NCBI RefSeq assembly: GCF_014695915.1
Contig: NZ_JACJPF010000104.1
Span: 1 to 34,566 of the forward strand
DNA length: 34,566 nt
Direction of reading: 5' to 3'
Origin: Trichocoleus sp. FACHB-40
Lineage (GTDB): Bacteria; Cyanobacteriota; Cyanobacteriia; Cyanobacteriales; FACHB-T130
Position 1 is the stretch's first letter, and each line of letters opens with the position of its first letter. The translations under genes were made by a program, and so were the position numbers. The notes beneath the pieces were generated by a model. That model was given only the letters and a program-made list of their open reading frames with translations. It was not told where the DNA came from and ran no database searches. Shown here one piece after another: positions 1 to 5,758 of the stretch.

Positions 1-339
1 TCTGGATATGGTCGCCGGTGGGGACGGATGCACAAGGGTATCGATATCGCTGCACCCATTGGAACACCTATTTTTGCAGCAGCTTCTGGAGTCGTGGTAT
101 ATGCCCGCTGGAACTCTGGTGGGTACGGAAACCTGGTGGACATCCAGCACCCAGACGGCAGCTTAACCAGATATGGGCATAATTCAAAACTGCTTGTAGT
201 GGAAGGGCAGCGAGTGGAGCAAGGCGAAGCGATCGCATTAATGGGAAGCACCGGGCGCAGTACCGGGCCACATTTGCACTTTGAAATCCGAACAATGCAG
301 GGGAAAGTTACAGTCAATCCCATTGCACTTCTGCGTTAA
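1..339 (+). CDS. M23 family metallopeptidase, 3' part (copy 1)
   Basis: The frame is open from the first base, so the gene starts before the window. What remains is the catalytic LytM/M23 domain, a zinc endopeptidase that cuts peptidoglycan cross-bridges in the envelope. The zinc motif HxxxD is seen in MHKGID and the HxH motif in PHLHFE near the end. It is a diverged duplicate of the complete gene at 33468-34001: most codons match, but there are scattered substitutions and the C-terminus differs. This copy ends in LLR, the other in LLIPQN, where a 14-bp dispersed repeat supplies the last codons. In the other copy the upstream gene is a lipoprotein nuclease; whether that is true here cannot be seen. 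Confidence 0.9.
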   Translation, partial: SGYGRRWGRMHKGIDIAAPIGTPIFAAASGVVVYARWNSGGYGNLVDIQHPDGSLTRYGHNSKLLVVEGQRVEQGEAIALMGSTGRSTGPHLHFEIRTMQGKVTVNPIALLR

Positions 340-406
340 ATAACTAAAAAAAGACTTCTCGCTTACCCAAGAAATAAGAAAGAAGGCCTCTCGCTTCCCC
401 AAGGTA

Positions 407-545
407 GCCAGTGAGGGAGCGAGCCTGCCCTAAGCCCTTAGCCCGCCACGCAGACACCCACGGAGAAAAAGAAACTGCTGCGGAAACGCGGCGGTCACTT
501 CTCCCGTGGGGCCTGCGTGTCGCCCGGCTTCGCTCCCTCACTGGC
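407..545. repeat. Nested inverted repeats (large cruciform-capable spacer)
   Basis: The outer arms are GCCAGTGAGGGAGCGAGCC (407-425) and its reverse complement at 526-545, identical except for one extra base. Inside lies a second imperfect pair, 447-467 against 499-519 (both read CACGCAG...CCCACGG...AGAA). I see no convincing gene between 340 and 833. The whole spacer could fold into a long stem. The role is unknown; replication-related structure, transcript processing or a decayed mobile element are all possible. Confidence 0.75.
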
Positions 546-556
546 TCAAAAATCAA

Positions 557-584
557 TTAGCCATTAGCCATTAGCCATTAGCCA
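557..584. repeat. Heptamer tandem repeat (TTAGCCA x4)
   Basis: Four perfect TTAGCCA units follow the hairpin region. Short tandem heptamers of this kind (STRR) are typical of filamentous cyanobacteria. The spacer at the other end of the window has a different heptamer at the equivalent place (34205-34232). Confidence 0.85.
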
Positions 585-1344
585 TTCGTCGTCTGTTGGT
601 GTTGGTTCTGCTGCGTTTGGGGCTTCTGCCTTGCGGTCTGCTGCGGCTGGGTTCCGGGTGCCTCCTGGGGGGGTGCCTCCGGCGGCAGTCGTTTGTGTGT
701 GTTTTTTTTCCGGCCGGGTTCTCTCGCTGGTTGCTTGGGCTGTGGTGTGCGTCGGCTGTGTTCCGCTCTGTGCCTGGGCTTGAGGTTGTCTTTTGCGTGT
801 CCCCATGCTATACTAGGGTTGTTGAGTTGGGTTGTGCTTGTGCTTCCTTCTTCTGTTCTGTCAGTCGTTTCAGGTGCTGCTGTGGTTGGGTTTTCGGGTT
901 CTCGGTCGGTGGTTCCGGGGGTGTTCCCGGCGGTGGTGGCTGCCGTTGCTCCTGGTGCCTCGGTGTTGGTCGGTTGCGCTCGTGGTGTTGATGCTGCGGC
1001 GCGTTCTGCGTTTCCTGGTGCGCGGGTGTTCTCCGTGTCCTCGTTCGGTTCCGGTCGGGGCGCGTTTGCTGCTCGGTCTGTGGCCTTTGTCCGGGCGCTG
1101 TCTGCTGCTGGCGGTGTGCTGGTGTCGTTTCCGTCGTCCGCCTGTCCGGTCGGGTTGGTTCCGTCTGCTTCTTCCTCCCGGTGCTTCTGTGGCGCTGGCT
1201 CTGGCTCTTGGGCTTCGCTGGCGTTCGCGGTTGGCCTGGGTGTTCCCTGCGTGGTGTTCGCTCCGTTCGGTGTTCCGGCTGGGTGGGGCTTCTCTTCCTG
1301 CGGTGGGGGCTGGTTCTCGTTCGTTCCGGTTCCTGCCCCCGTCC
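585..1344 (+). other. Adenine-depleted tract covering leader and DprA-like gene
   Basis: By direct count the plus strand has about ten A in 760 bases. Five of these sit in the operator/promoter patch 805-825. The stretch 992-1344 has none and 873-1344 has one (991). The rest is T, G and C. Because stop codons need A on this strand and T on the other, all six frames are open by composition alone, so long ORFs here carry no information. The leader 585-793 is similar in the second copy (about 34250-34456) but with a 1-base indel, so it is unlikely to be protein coding. Confidence 0.9.
794..816 (+). promoter_or_regulatory. Operator/promoter box upstream of DprA-like gene
   Basis: TGCGTGTCCCCATGCTATA shares the core GTCCCCAYGCTA with boxes at 1626, 1681 and 34457. 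The box is a partial palindrome (GCGTG/CATGC around TCCC). TATACT at 810-815 could serve as a -10 element, so a bound protein would block it. The likely binder is the ribbon-helix-helix-like protein encoded at 1358-1600 (inference). Confidence 0.55.
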
Positions 1345-1361
1345 AGTTGTCGCTCTTTTAG
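834..1361 (+). CDS. DprA/SLOG-like Rossmann protein encoded almost without adenine
   Basis: The order of motifs matches the DprA/LOG (SLOG) superfamily: VVGFSGSRS (nucleotide-binding loop), VGCARGVDAAAR (DprA has SGxARGID), GGVLVSFP, then GSGSWASLAFAVGLG (DprA has SGSLxTA). DprA proteins bind DNA; SLOG relatives bind nucleotide ligands and occur in plasmid and conflict systems. The protein has about 175 residues, only the core domain. There is no ATG: GTG at 834 or 840 is the best start, because the sequence upstream is not conserved in frame in the second copy. Until the last few codons the protein uses only F, L, S, C, W, P, R, V, A, G and one Asp, since the coding strand lacks A. Its 3' end overlaps the convergent gene at 1358 by 4 bases. 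Exact function unknown. Confidence 0.75.
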   Translation: MLVLPSSVLSVVSGAAVVGFSGSRSVVPGVFPAVVAAVAPGASVLVGCARGVDAAARSAFPGARVFSVSSFGSGRGAFAARSVAFVRALSAAGGVLVSFPSSACPVGLVPSASSSRCFCGAGSGSWASLAFAVGLGVPCVVFAPFGVPAGWGFSSCGGGWFSFVPVPAPVQLSLF

Positions 1362-1600
1362 TCTTGTTTCGGTTTTCGCCCCCGGCTCTGCTTGGGGGCT
1401 TTCTCTTGAACAGTGGCGATCGGCACGTTCAGCTTCTCCGCAATTGCCTGCCTCACAAGTTCTTGCCAATTATCTTGGCTTTGCAGTTTTTCCAGCAGCG
1501 AGGGCTGGATGCGTACAGAAAGCTTTGCAGAGCAAGGCTCAGCCCTATCAGTAGTAAACTGATACTCCTTTAAATCTGGGTTCCCGCCAATTCGTGCCAT
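1358..1600 (-). CDS. Small ribbon-helix-helix-like DNA-binding protein
   Basis: An 80-residue protein starting MARIGGNPDLKEYQF. I chose this ATG because GGAGGGAGT lies just upstream on the minus strand. A short beta segment (AKLSVRIQPSLLEKL) followed by two helices (WQELVRQAIAEKL) resembles MetJ/Arc-type antitoxin or copy-control regulators; the tail is Lys/Arg rich. It faces the DprA-like gene with a 4-base overlap of stops. Boxes with GTCCCCAYGCTA lie upstream of itself, of the SWIM gene and of the DprA-like gene, so it may regulate all three (inference). The family looks widespread in cyanobacteria; function not proven. Confidence 0.7.
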   Translation of the reverse strand: MARIGGNPDLKEYQFTTDRAEPCSAKLSVRIQPSLLEKLQSQDNWQELVRQAIAEKLNVPIATVQEKAPKQSRGRKPKQD

Positions 1601-1625
1601 ACTCCCTCCACATTCACCCATACTC

Positions 1626-1646
1626 TAGCACGTCCCCACGCTATTA
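1626..1646. promoter_or_regulatory. Operator box, copy in front of RHH-like gene
   Basis: TAGCACGTCCCCACGCTATT carries the shared core GTCCCCACGCTA, 26 bases upstream of the minus-strand start at 1600. Together with 1681-1703 it defines a divergent control region. Confidence 0.55.
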
Positions 1647-1680
1647 GCTATAAGATATTCCTATCTAAAATACCTTGTAA

Positions 1681-1703
1681 TAGCGTGTCCCCATGCTATT
1701 ATA
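1681..1703. promoter_or_regulatory. Operator/promoter box in front of SWIM gene
   Basis: TAGCGTGTCCCCATGCTATT has imperfect arms TAGCGTG/CATGCTA around TCCC. The following TATTATA could be a -10 element for the plus-strand gene at 1731. Confidence 0.55.
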
Positions 1704-1730
1704 TAGATGTAGAGCTTAATCACCCGACCA

Positions 1731-2201
1731 ATGGTTAACAGACTTCGCCTCATCTATTCCAAAGCTGCAATTGCAAGAATTTTCAATGTTGCTTTAAGCA
1801 GAGTGAAAGTAGTTCAAGTGTGGTGGCGCGTTTGCTTCGTAATAATTGAAGGTCAGCGCCCTAGATTTGTTAGTTGCCAAGCTTTTTTAAATAACTTTGT
1901 AGATTGGCGAAAACAACAAGCTAGAGAGCTTTTAACTAACAGAGTTAAAGACAATTTTTTTAGAGTAGTAAATCCCAAGAAAGCTACAGCGTATAGCCTT
2001 TACGCTTATCAAGACAGCATTGATTGCTCTTGTGAAGACTATTCAAACCAAATCAAATTCATTGGTAAAGGTTGCTGTAAACACGGCTACGCAGTTCTTC
2101 ATCATTTAGGGTTTGACCGACTTAAAGATTATATAGAACATCACCAATGGGTCAGCAACGAACATAGCAATGAATATTTAGAAGACCCAGCATATTTCTA
2201 A
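1731..2201 (+). CDS. SWIM zinc-finger protein
   Basis: A 156-residue protein whose C-terminal half holds a SWIM-type zinc finger, CxCxnCxH: DCSCEDY followed about 14 residues later by CCKHGYAVL. SWIM fingers bind DNA or protein and occur in plasmid, transposon and ATPase-associated proteins. The N-terminal half is basic with an Arg/Lys-rich stretch and no recognised domain. No enzymatic motif is seen. It is transcribed divergently from the RHH-like gene across the operator boxes. Start is the ATG at 1731; no strong ribosome site is visible. Confidence 0.75.
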   Translation: MVNRLRLIYSKAAIARIFNVALSRVKVVQVWWRVCFVIIEGQRPRFVSCQAFLNNFVDWRKQQARELLTNRVKDNFFRVVNPKKATAYSLYAYQDSIDCSCEDYSNQIKFIGKGCCKHGYAVLHHLGFDRLKDYIEHHQWVSNEHSNEYLEDPAYF

Positions 2202-2304
2202 AAACGTGACCTGAGCAAGTCCCTAAACTGCTCAAACTAAAAGCGATCGCCTACCCGACCAAGAGCAGCGATCGCTATTTACCCCACGCATGAGGCAATT
2301 CATT

Positions 2305-2538
2305 ATGACATTCGACATTGACCAACTTCAATCTGAGATTAGCTTACAACGCGACTTAGCAGACCAGGACGCATACATTGACGGCTACACAGATGCTCGA
2401 TTATTACAGTCTCCCCAGAGCAATCGGCTTGCTTATATGGATGGCTACCGGGCAGCTAAGGCAGAAATGCAGCGCCAATATTGCTCCTGCTGCACCAGTG
2501 ATTTAGCAATTCTTGATTCTGAATATTACGAGTTTTAA
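2305..2538 (+). CDS. Small hypothetical protein
   Basis: A 77-residue acidic protein. I prefer the ATG at 2305 because GAGG lies 9 bases upstream; an ATG at 2290 would remove that site. A YIDGYTDARL / YMDGYRAAKAEM pair looks like two copies of a short helix-turn motif. There is a CSCC cluster near the end (QYCSCCTSD). Not recognised. A copy of the 14-bp dispersed repeat (2537-2550) covers the stop codon, and the ATPase gene follows. Confidence 0.6.
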   Translation: MTFDIDQLQSEISLQRDLADQDAYIDGYTDARLLQSPQSNRLAYMDGYRAAKAEMQRQYCSCCTSDLAILDSEYYEF

Positions 2539-2591
2539 TTCCCCAGAACCAACTAGCGCCCTCGGCATTGTACCGGGGGCATAACCAGACC

Positions 2592-3422
2592 ATGTTCAAG
2601 AAAGCTACCAAACAATCAATCAAAATCCGCCTTGCTATCAGTGGAGCCAGCGGCAGCGGCAAAACTTACTCAGCTCTGGCGATCGCCTCCCATCTTGGCT
2701 CATCAATCGCAGTCATCGACACCGAGCGCGGCTCAGCTTCGAGATATGCTGACCTCTTCGACTTTGATGTATGTGAACTCAACAGCCACCACCCAGCAAA
2801 ATACATTGAGGCAATTCAATCCGCCGAGGCCGCAGGTTATCAAACTATCATCATTGATTCTCTATCTCATGCCTGGTTTGCAGAATTAGAATTGGCTGGG
2901 AAGGGTTTTGACGGCTGGAAGAATGTTCGCCCACTAGAGCGAAAGCTAATTGATGCAATGATCGGCAGCTCAAGCCACATCATCGCCACCATGCGATCCA
3001 AAACTGAATACTTAATGGAGGAGTACCAGGCCAAGGACGGTAAGACTAAGACTGCACCCAAGAAAATCGGCACTGCACCGATCCAGTCCAGCGGCATTGA
3101 GTACGAGTTTGATGTAGCAGGAGAGATGGACTACAACCACTTATTGACTATCAGCAAGAGCCGCTGTTCAGAACTCTCAGATAGAACCTTTCTCAACCCA
3201 GGCAAAGAGGTAGCGGAGATTCTTAAGAATTGGATTGCTGTACCTTTAGCACCTTGGGCTAACTGGAAATCTCAAGAAGATGCTCTTGTTTGGGCAGGGC
3301 AAGAATTACCTGATTTATCACTTGAAGATTTACAAGCAGAGTGGGAAACTTTGCAACCTCTAAATGGCAAAAAAGCACCTGCATGGGTTGAACGAGTTAA
3401 TCAATTAAAACATCCTTTTTAA
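2592..3422 (+). CDS. AAA/RecA-like ATPase (phage/plasmid AAA_24, Sak4-like)
   Basis: A 276-residue P-loop ATPase. Walker A is GASGSGKT at residues 18-25, a switch region VIDTERGSASRY follows, and Walker B TIIIDSLSH is near residue 100. The middle part (IIATMRSKTEYLMEE) and the later DYNHLLTISKSR match the layout of phage ATPases related to Sak4, RecA-like proteins that help single-strand annealing and replication. The last 60 residues (WKSQEDALVWAGQELPD) look like a separate small helical domain. ATG 2592 is preferred over the upstream ATG at 2568 because the family begins just before the first beta strand. Probably acts in plasmid recombination or replication (inference). Confidence 0.75.
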   Translation: MFKKATKQSIKIRLAISGASGSGKTYSALAIASHLGSSIAVIDTERGSASRYADLFDFDVCELNSHHPAKYIEAIQSAEAAGYQTIIIDSLSHAWFAELELAGKGFDGWKNVRPLERKLIDAMIGSSSHIIATMRSKTEYLMEEYQAKDGKTKTAPKKIGTAPIQSSGIEYEFDVAGEMDYNHLLTISKSRCSELSDRTFLNPGKEVAEILKNWIAVPLAPWANWKSQEDALVWAGQELPDLSLEDLQAEWETLQPLNGKKAPAWVERVNQLKHPF

Positions 3423-3445
3423 CTCTTCTCAATTCCCCAGAACTA

Positions 3446-3465
3446 AAGCCCCTTGACTGGGGCTT
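3446..3465 (+). terminator. GC hairpin after ATPase gene
   Basis: AAGCCCC TTGACT GGGGCTT forms a 7-bp stem with a 6-base loop, but no T-run follows, so it may be a weak terminator or processing site. It sits just after a 14-bp dispersed repeat (3431-3444). A nearly identical hairpin with a T-run lies at 4519-4542. Confidence 0.5.
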
Positions 3466-3505
3466 CTCGCCATAAAATATCCCTAATAGGGAACTAAACA
3501 GAGCT

Positions 3506-3823
3506 ATGGAAAAAGCAACTGCCGAGCGATTGACTGAGTTAGCACCCAAACTGGGCAAGTTTTTAGACCTACATCCAGATGAACAAGAATGGTTGTTACC
3601 ACTGCTAGGCAAAGCAGAGCGTAGAGCAGTTCTAATCCTTGAGGAGATTAACAACCACCCCCTAACCTTTAAGGAGATAGGGGCGTTAACGGACACGCAC
3701 CCAACCACTGTCAAGCAGATATTAACCGCTCTAAGCAACGGGGGATTAAATTTTAGAGTCAGCAAAACGGGGAGATGGTCTACCCCGGTTGGGGGACGAA
3801 ACCGAAAGCTAATCAAGTTGTAA
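3506..3823 (+). CDS. Winged-helix DNA-binding protein
   Basis: A 105-residue protein. Residues 48-90 read as a winged helix: LILEEINNHPLTFKEIGALTD, then HPTTVKQILTALSNGG as the recognition helix, then a basic wing ending in RNRKLIKL. The N-terminal 45 residues are acidic and helical. It is followed after 13 bases by the P-loop gene, so the two are probably co-transcribed. Likely a local regulator; no target can be named. Confidence 0.7.
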   Translation: MEKATAERLTELAPKLGKFLDLHPDEQEWLLPLLGKAERRAVLILEEINNHPLTFKEIGALTDTHPTTVKQILTALSNGGLNFRVSKTGRWSTPVGGRNRKLIKL

Positions 3824-3836
3824 AAGCGAGGATAAA

Positions 3837-4274
3837 ATGCTTAAAACTTTGTACCTAATTCGAGGCATTAGCGGGAGCGGTAAAAGTTCTTTAGCGAGTG
3901 CTATCACCGAGTATGCGATCGCATCTGATGATATGCCCGGACTTTACCAAGACGGCAATTATAAGGTAGAGCTACAAGGGGAATCACATCAATGGTGCTT
4001 TAACAATGTCGAAGCATGGATGCAGCAGGACAAAGACAAAGTTGCAGTTGCTAATACTTTTGTTAAACAAAAATACTTTCAGGCTTACTTAGACCTGGCT
4101 GCAAAGTACAGCTATGCAATTCAAATCATCCACTGTGAGGGCGTTCTGCTTCCCAGCGGCAATCAGACATCCTCAATTCACAATCTCCCAGAGGAAGTGT
4201 TGCAACGCCAGCGAGACAATTGGGAACCGTGGCAATTAAATCCTTCAACACAACTACAAGCAGATAAATTATGA
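3837..4274 (+). CDS. P-loop kinase-like ATPase (N4BP2/AAA_33 type)
   Basis: A 145-residue protein starting LYLIRGISGSGKSS (Walker A near residues 9-16). The later segments IASDDMPGLYQDGNY, SHQWCFNNVEAW, VAVANTF and the distal SSIHNLPEEVLQRQRDNWEP correspond in order to the N4BP2-like polynucleotide-kinase fold. In the family the Asn of the DNTN motif is conserved; here the segment reads VANTF, so catalysis may be altered. The stop overlaps the next start (ATGA at 4271). A role in nucleic-acid end processing is plausible but unproven. Confidence 0.7.
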   Translation: MLKTLYLIRGISGSGKSSLASAITEYAIASDDMPGLYQDGNYKVELQGESHQWCFNNVEAWMQQDKDKVAVANTFVKQKYFQAYLDLAAKYSYAIQIIHCEGVLLPSGNQTSSIHNLPEEVLQRQRDNWEPWQLNPSTQLQADKL

Positions 4275-4510
4275 AAGCTTGCCCAAAATGCAATGGATCG
4301 GGTCAAATGCACATTGCAGCAGTGCCAGGAGTACATCAAAGTTACGACATGGAATGCCCAATCTGTGACGGCACCGGACGGCTACCAGACGCTGAGCGAT
4401 TTCCTAATAGCTGCCCAGCGTGCGGGGAGCCAATTATGGCCCATGAGAAATGGTGCAAAGTTCACAGAGAAGCTGAAAATCTTAACCGCCATTCCCCAGA
4501 ACTGAATTAA
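4271..4510 (+). CDS. Small DnaJ-type zinc-finger protein
   Basis: A 79-residue protein with three CxxC pairs: CPKCNGSG, CPICDGTG and CPACGEP, the first two being DnaJ-like CxxCxGxG repeats, plus a final CKVH. It likely binds zinc; partner unknown. It starts on the ATGA overlap with the kinase-like gene. The C-terminus SPELN is encoded by a copy of the 14-bp dispersed repeat (4490-4503). A similar small zinc-finger protein is encoded at 7367-7555. Confidence 0.7.
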   Translation: MKACPKCNGSGQMHIAAVPGVHQSYDMECPICDGTGRLPDAERFPNSCPACGEPIMAHEKWCKVHREAENLNRHSPELN

Positions 4511-4518
4511 TTAAAAGT

Positions 4519-4542
4519 AAAGCCCCTTGACCGGGGCTTTTT
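4519..4542 (+). terminator. Rho-independent terminator
   Basis: AAAGCCCC TTGACC GGGGCTTT followed by TT: an 8-bp stem with a 6-base loop, just past the stop at 4510. It closes the plus-strand gene run and lies only 6 bases from the end of the convergent gene at 4548. Confidence 0.85.
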
Positions 4543-4547
4543 AATAA

Positions 4548-5147
4548 CTATTCAACAATTTTAGAAACGCGCCAAGCAGTCTGGCCACCAATCTTTTTAA
4601 ATTTAGGCTTGCCCTCTTCATTCTTGAGTGGAATTTTAGAAAAGGCAAAAGAGCCACGAACAAAAGTGCGATCGCTCCCCTTAACGCTGGGCTTCACTCC
4701 TATTAGTGCCTTCACCTCAGATGATGTCAGAAGCCACCCAGCAGCGGCGGCTCTCTCCAGTTCCTTGAGATATGCCAAGGGTTCAATAGGTTTAGCAGTG
4801 ACACTCCTCACCAGTTGAGATAACTCTGAAACAGTCAGGGTTATCTCAGTGTCACCGGTGGTGCGTTCAATCTCTCGTGATTCTGCCTCTATCACTGCCA
4901 TCTGTCCCCCTGGTGCCTCCGCCCCCAGCACCCCTGGAAAATCTGAAAGCTTAGCACTAGGGTTTGCCTTCTTCCACTCATTCAAGTCGTCAAGCGCTTG
5001 CAGCTGAGCCTCAGTGATGAAACTTTGCCGCCCCTTCTTAAACGGAACAATCCCAAGAAGCTTATAGCGATTAATGACTGATTGGTACTCACCCAGCCCG
5101 TAACGCTCCTGAAGCCGGGAAACTGGGAATCCTTCATCCTGTGTCAT
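4548..5147 (-). CDS. MerR-like HTH plasmid protein
   Basis: A 199-residue protein. The first 65 residues look like a MerR-type helix-turn-helix: VSRLQERYGLGEYQSVINRY, then LGIVPFKKGRQSFITEAQLQALDDL. A middle linker rich in Ala/Glu leads to a C-terminal region (ALIGVKPSVKGSDRTFVRGSF) ending in basic residues. Similar architecture occurs in cyanobacterial plasmid proteins of unknown role. The start codon lies inside an array of TAGGTCTATTA repeats (5147-5201), which suggests autoregulation or a maintenance/partition site. The product is not recognised with certainty. Confidence 0.65.
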   Translation of the reverse strand: MTQDEGFPVSRLQERYGLGEYQSVINRYKLLGIVPFKKGRQSFITEAQLQALDDLNEWKKANPSAKLSDFPGVLGAEAPGGQMAVIEAESREIERTTGDTEITLTVSELSQLVRSVTAKPIEPLAYLKELERAAAAGWLLTSSEVKALIGVKPSVKGSDRTFVRGSFAFSKIPLKNEEGKPKFKKIGGQTAWRVSKIVE

Positions 5148-5201
5148 AGGTCTATTAGGTCTATTAGATGCAATAGGTCTATTACATCTAATAGACCTAT
5201 T
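5147..5201. repeat. Operator or centromere-like repeats (TAGGTCTATTA x4)
   Basis: TAGGTCTATTA occurs at 5147-5157, 5156-5166 and 5174-5184, and inverted at 5189-5199. The last two form a perfect 13-bp inverted repeat, AATAGGTCTATTA (5172-5184) and its complement (5189-5201), around CATC. It covers the start of the HTH gene, so it is a good autoregulatory operator or partition-site candidate. Confidence 0.8.
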
Positions 5202-5230
5202 GGATGGGTCTAGTCAACTACTCTGAGTCA

Positions 5231-5758
5231 CTATTCATAAGACTTGCCGCAGTTAGGGCAGTCCATCATTAAAAACGCTACTGGAACCTTACACCAACCA
5301 CAAAAACCTTCAGCAAAGATTGCTGCTCGTTCAGCCTTAGCCCTTTCCTCTTGCCTAAAACGTTCGCCTTCCCTTCTTAACCTTTCCTCTCTAGCCTTCT
5401 CAATAGCCCTTTGCCAAGGCTTATCTAATTCATCTGGGTTAACAGATAACAAAACAACTTTCTCTAAAAAATCGATCTTAATTTCCCAATCTTTACCTAG
5501 TGTCCAACCCCTCCATTTTTTATAATGCCGATAAGCAGATTCTGAATATCTAATAATGGGATGCCCACCCCAGTTGATAAATTGAATTTGCCAATTCTCC
5601 CAAAGTTCTCGGCGGTGAATTCGCCTCTCAGGTCGATAAACAGTGCAGCTAGGAAGCTTTGTGTATAAATAATCAGCTTCCTCACACTTGTACCAAGATT
5701 GATTAAGATACTCACAAAGGTCACGCCACATTCTTAAGTCTTCGTAAGTTAAGCTCAT
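5231..5758 (-). CDS. Hypothetical protein with C-terminal zinc ribbon
   Basis: A 175-residue protein. The ATG at 5758 overlaps the TGA of the preceding gene (ATGA). The N-terminal 110 residues are rich in Trp and Tyr (MWRDLCEYLNQSWY, FINWGGHPIIRYSES) with no known domain. A charged helix follows (EKAREERLRREGERFRQEE), then a zinc ribbon made of CGWC and CPNC. The layout suggests a nucleic-acid or protein adaptor. Function unknown. It is the penultimate gene of the minus-strand operon running down from 8415. Confidence 0.6.
   Translation of the reverse strand: MSLTYEDLRMWRDLCEYLNQSWYKCEEADYLYTKLPSCTVYRPERRIHRRELWENWQIQFINWGGHPIIRYSESAYRHYKKWRGWTLGKDWEIKIDFLEKVVLLSVNPDELDKPWQRAIEKAREERLRREGERFRQEERAKAERAAIFAEGFCGWCKVPVAFLMMDCPNCGKSYE

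Noticed and set aside
344-556. Minus-strand 70-codon frame in the spacer
   Set aside because: It runs through the inverted repeats, has no motif and no ribosome site.
564-806. Minus-strand frame starting MGTRKRQPQAQAQ, also present at 34242-34469
   Set aside because: The two copies agree only until a 1-base indel and then diverge, so the frame is not conserved; it lies in the T-poor strand.
585-1361. Diversity-generating retroelement target
   Set aside because: A-depletion would fit A-directed mutagenesis, but there is no reverse transcriptase, template repeat or variable C-terminus in the window.
596-1554. Other long open frames on both strands over the A-poor tract, such as 832-1554 plus and 870-1469 minus
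   Set aside because: A strand without A cannot contain stop codons in any forward frame, and its complement without T cannot either; the frames follow from composition. Only the frame with DprA-like motifs is kept.
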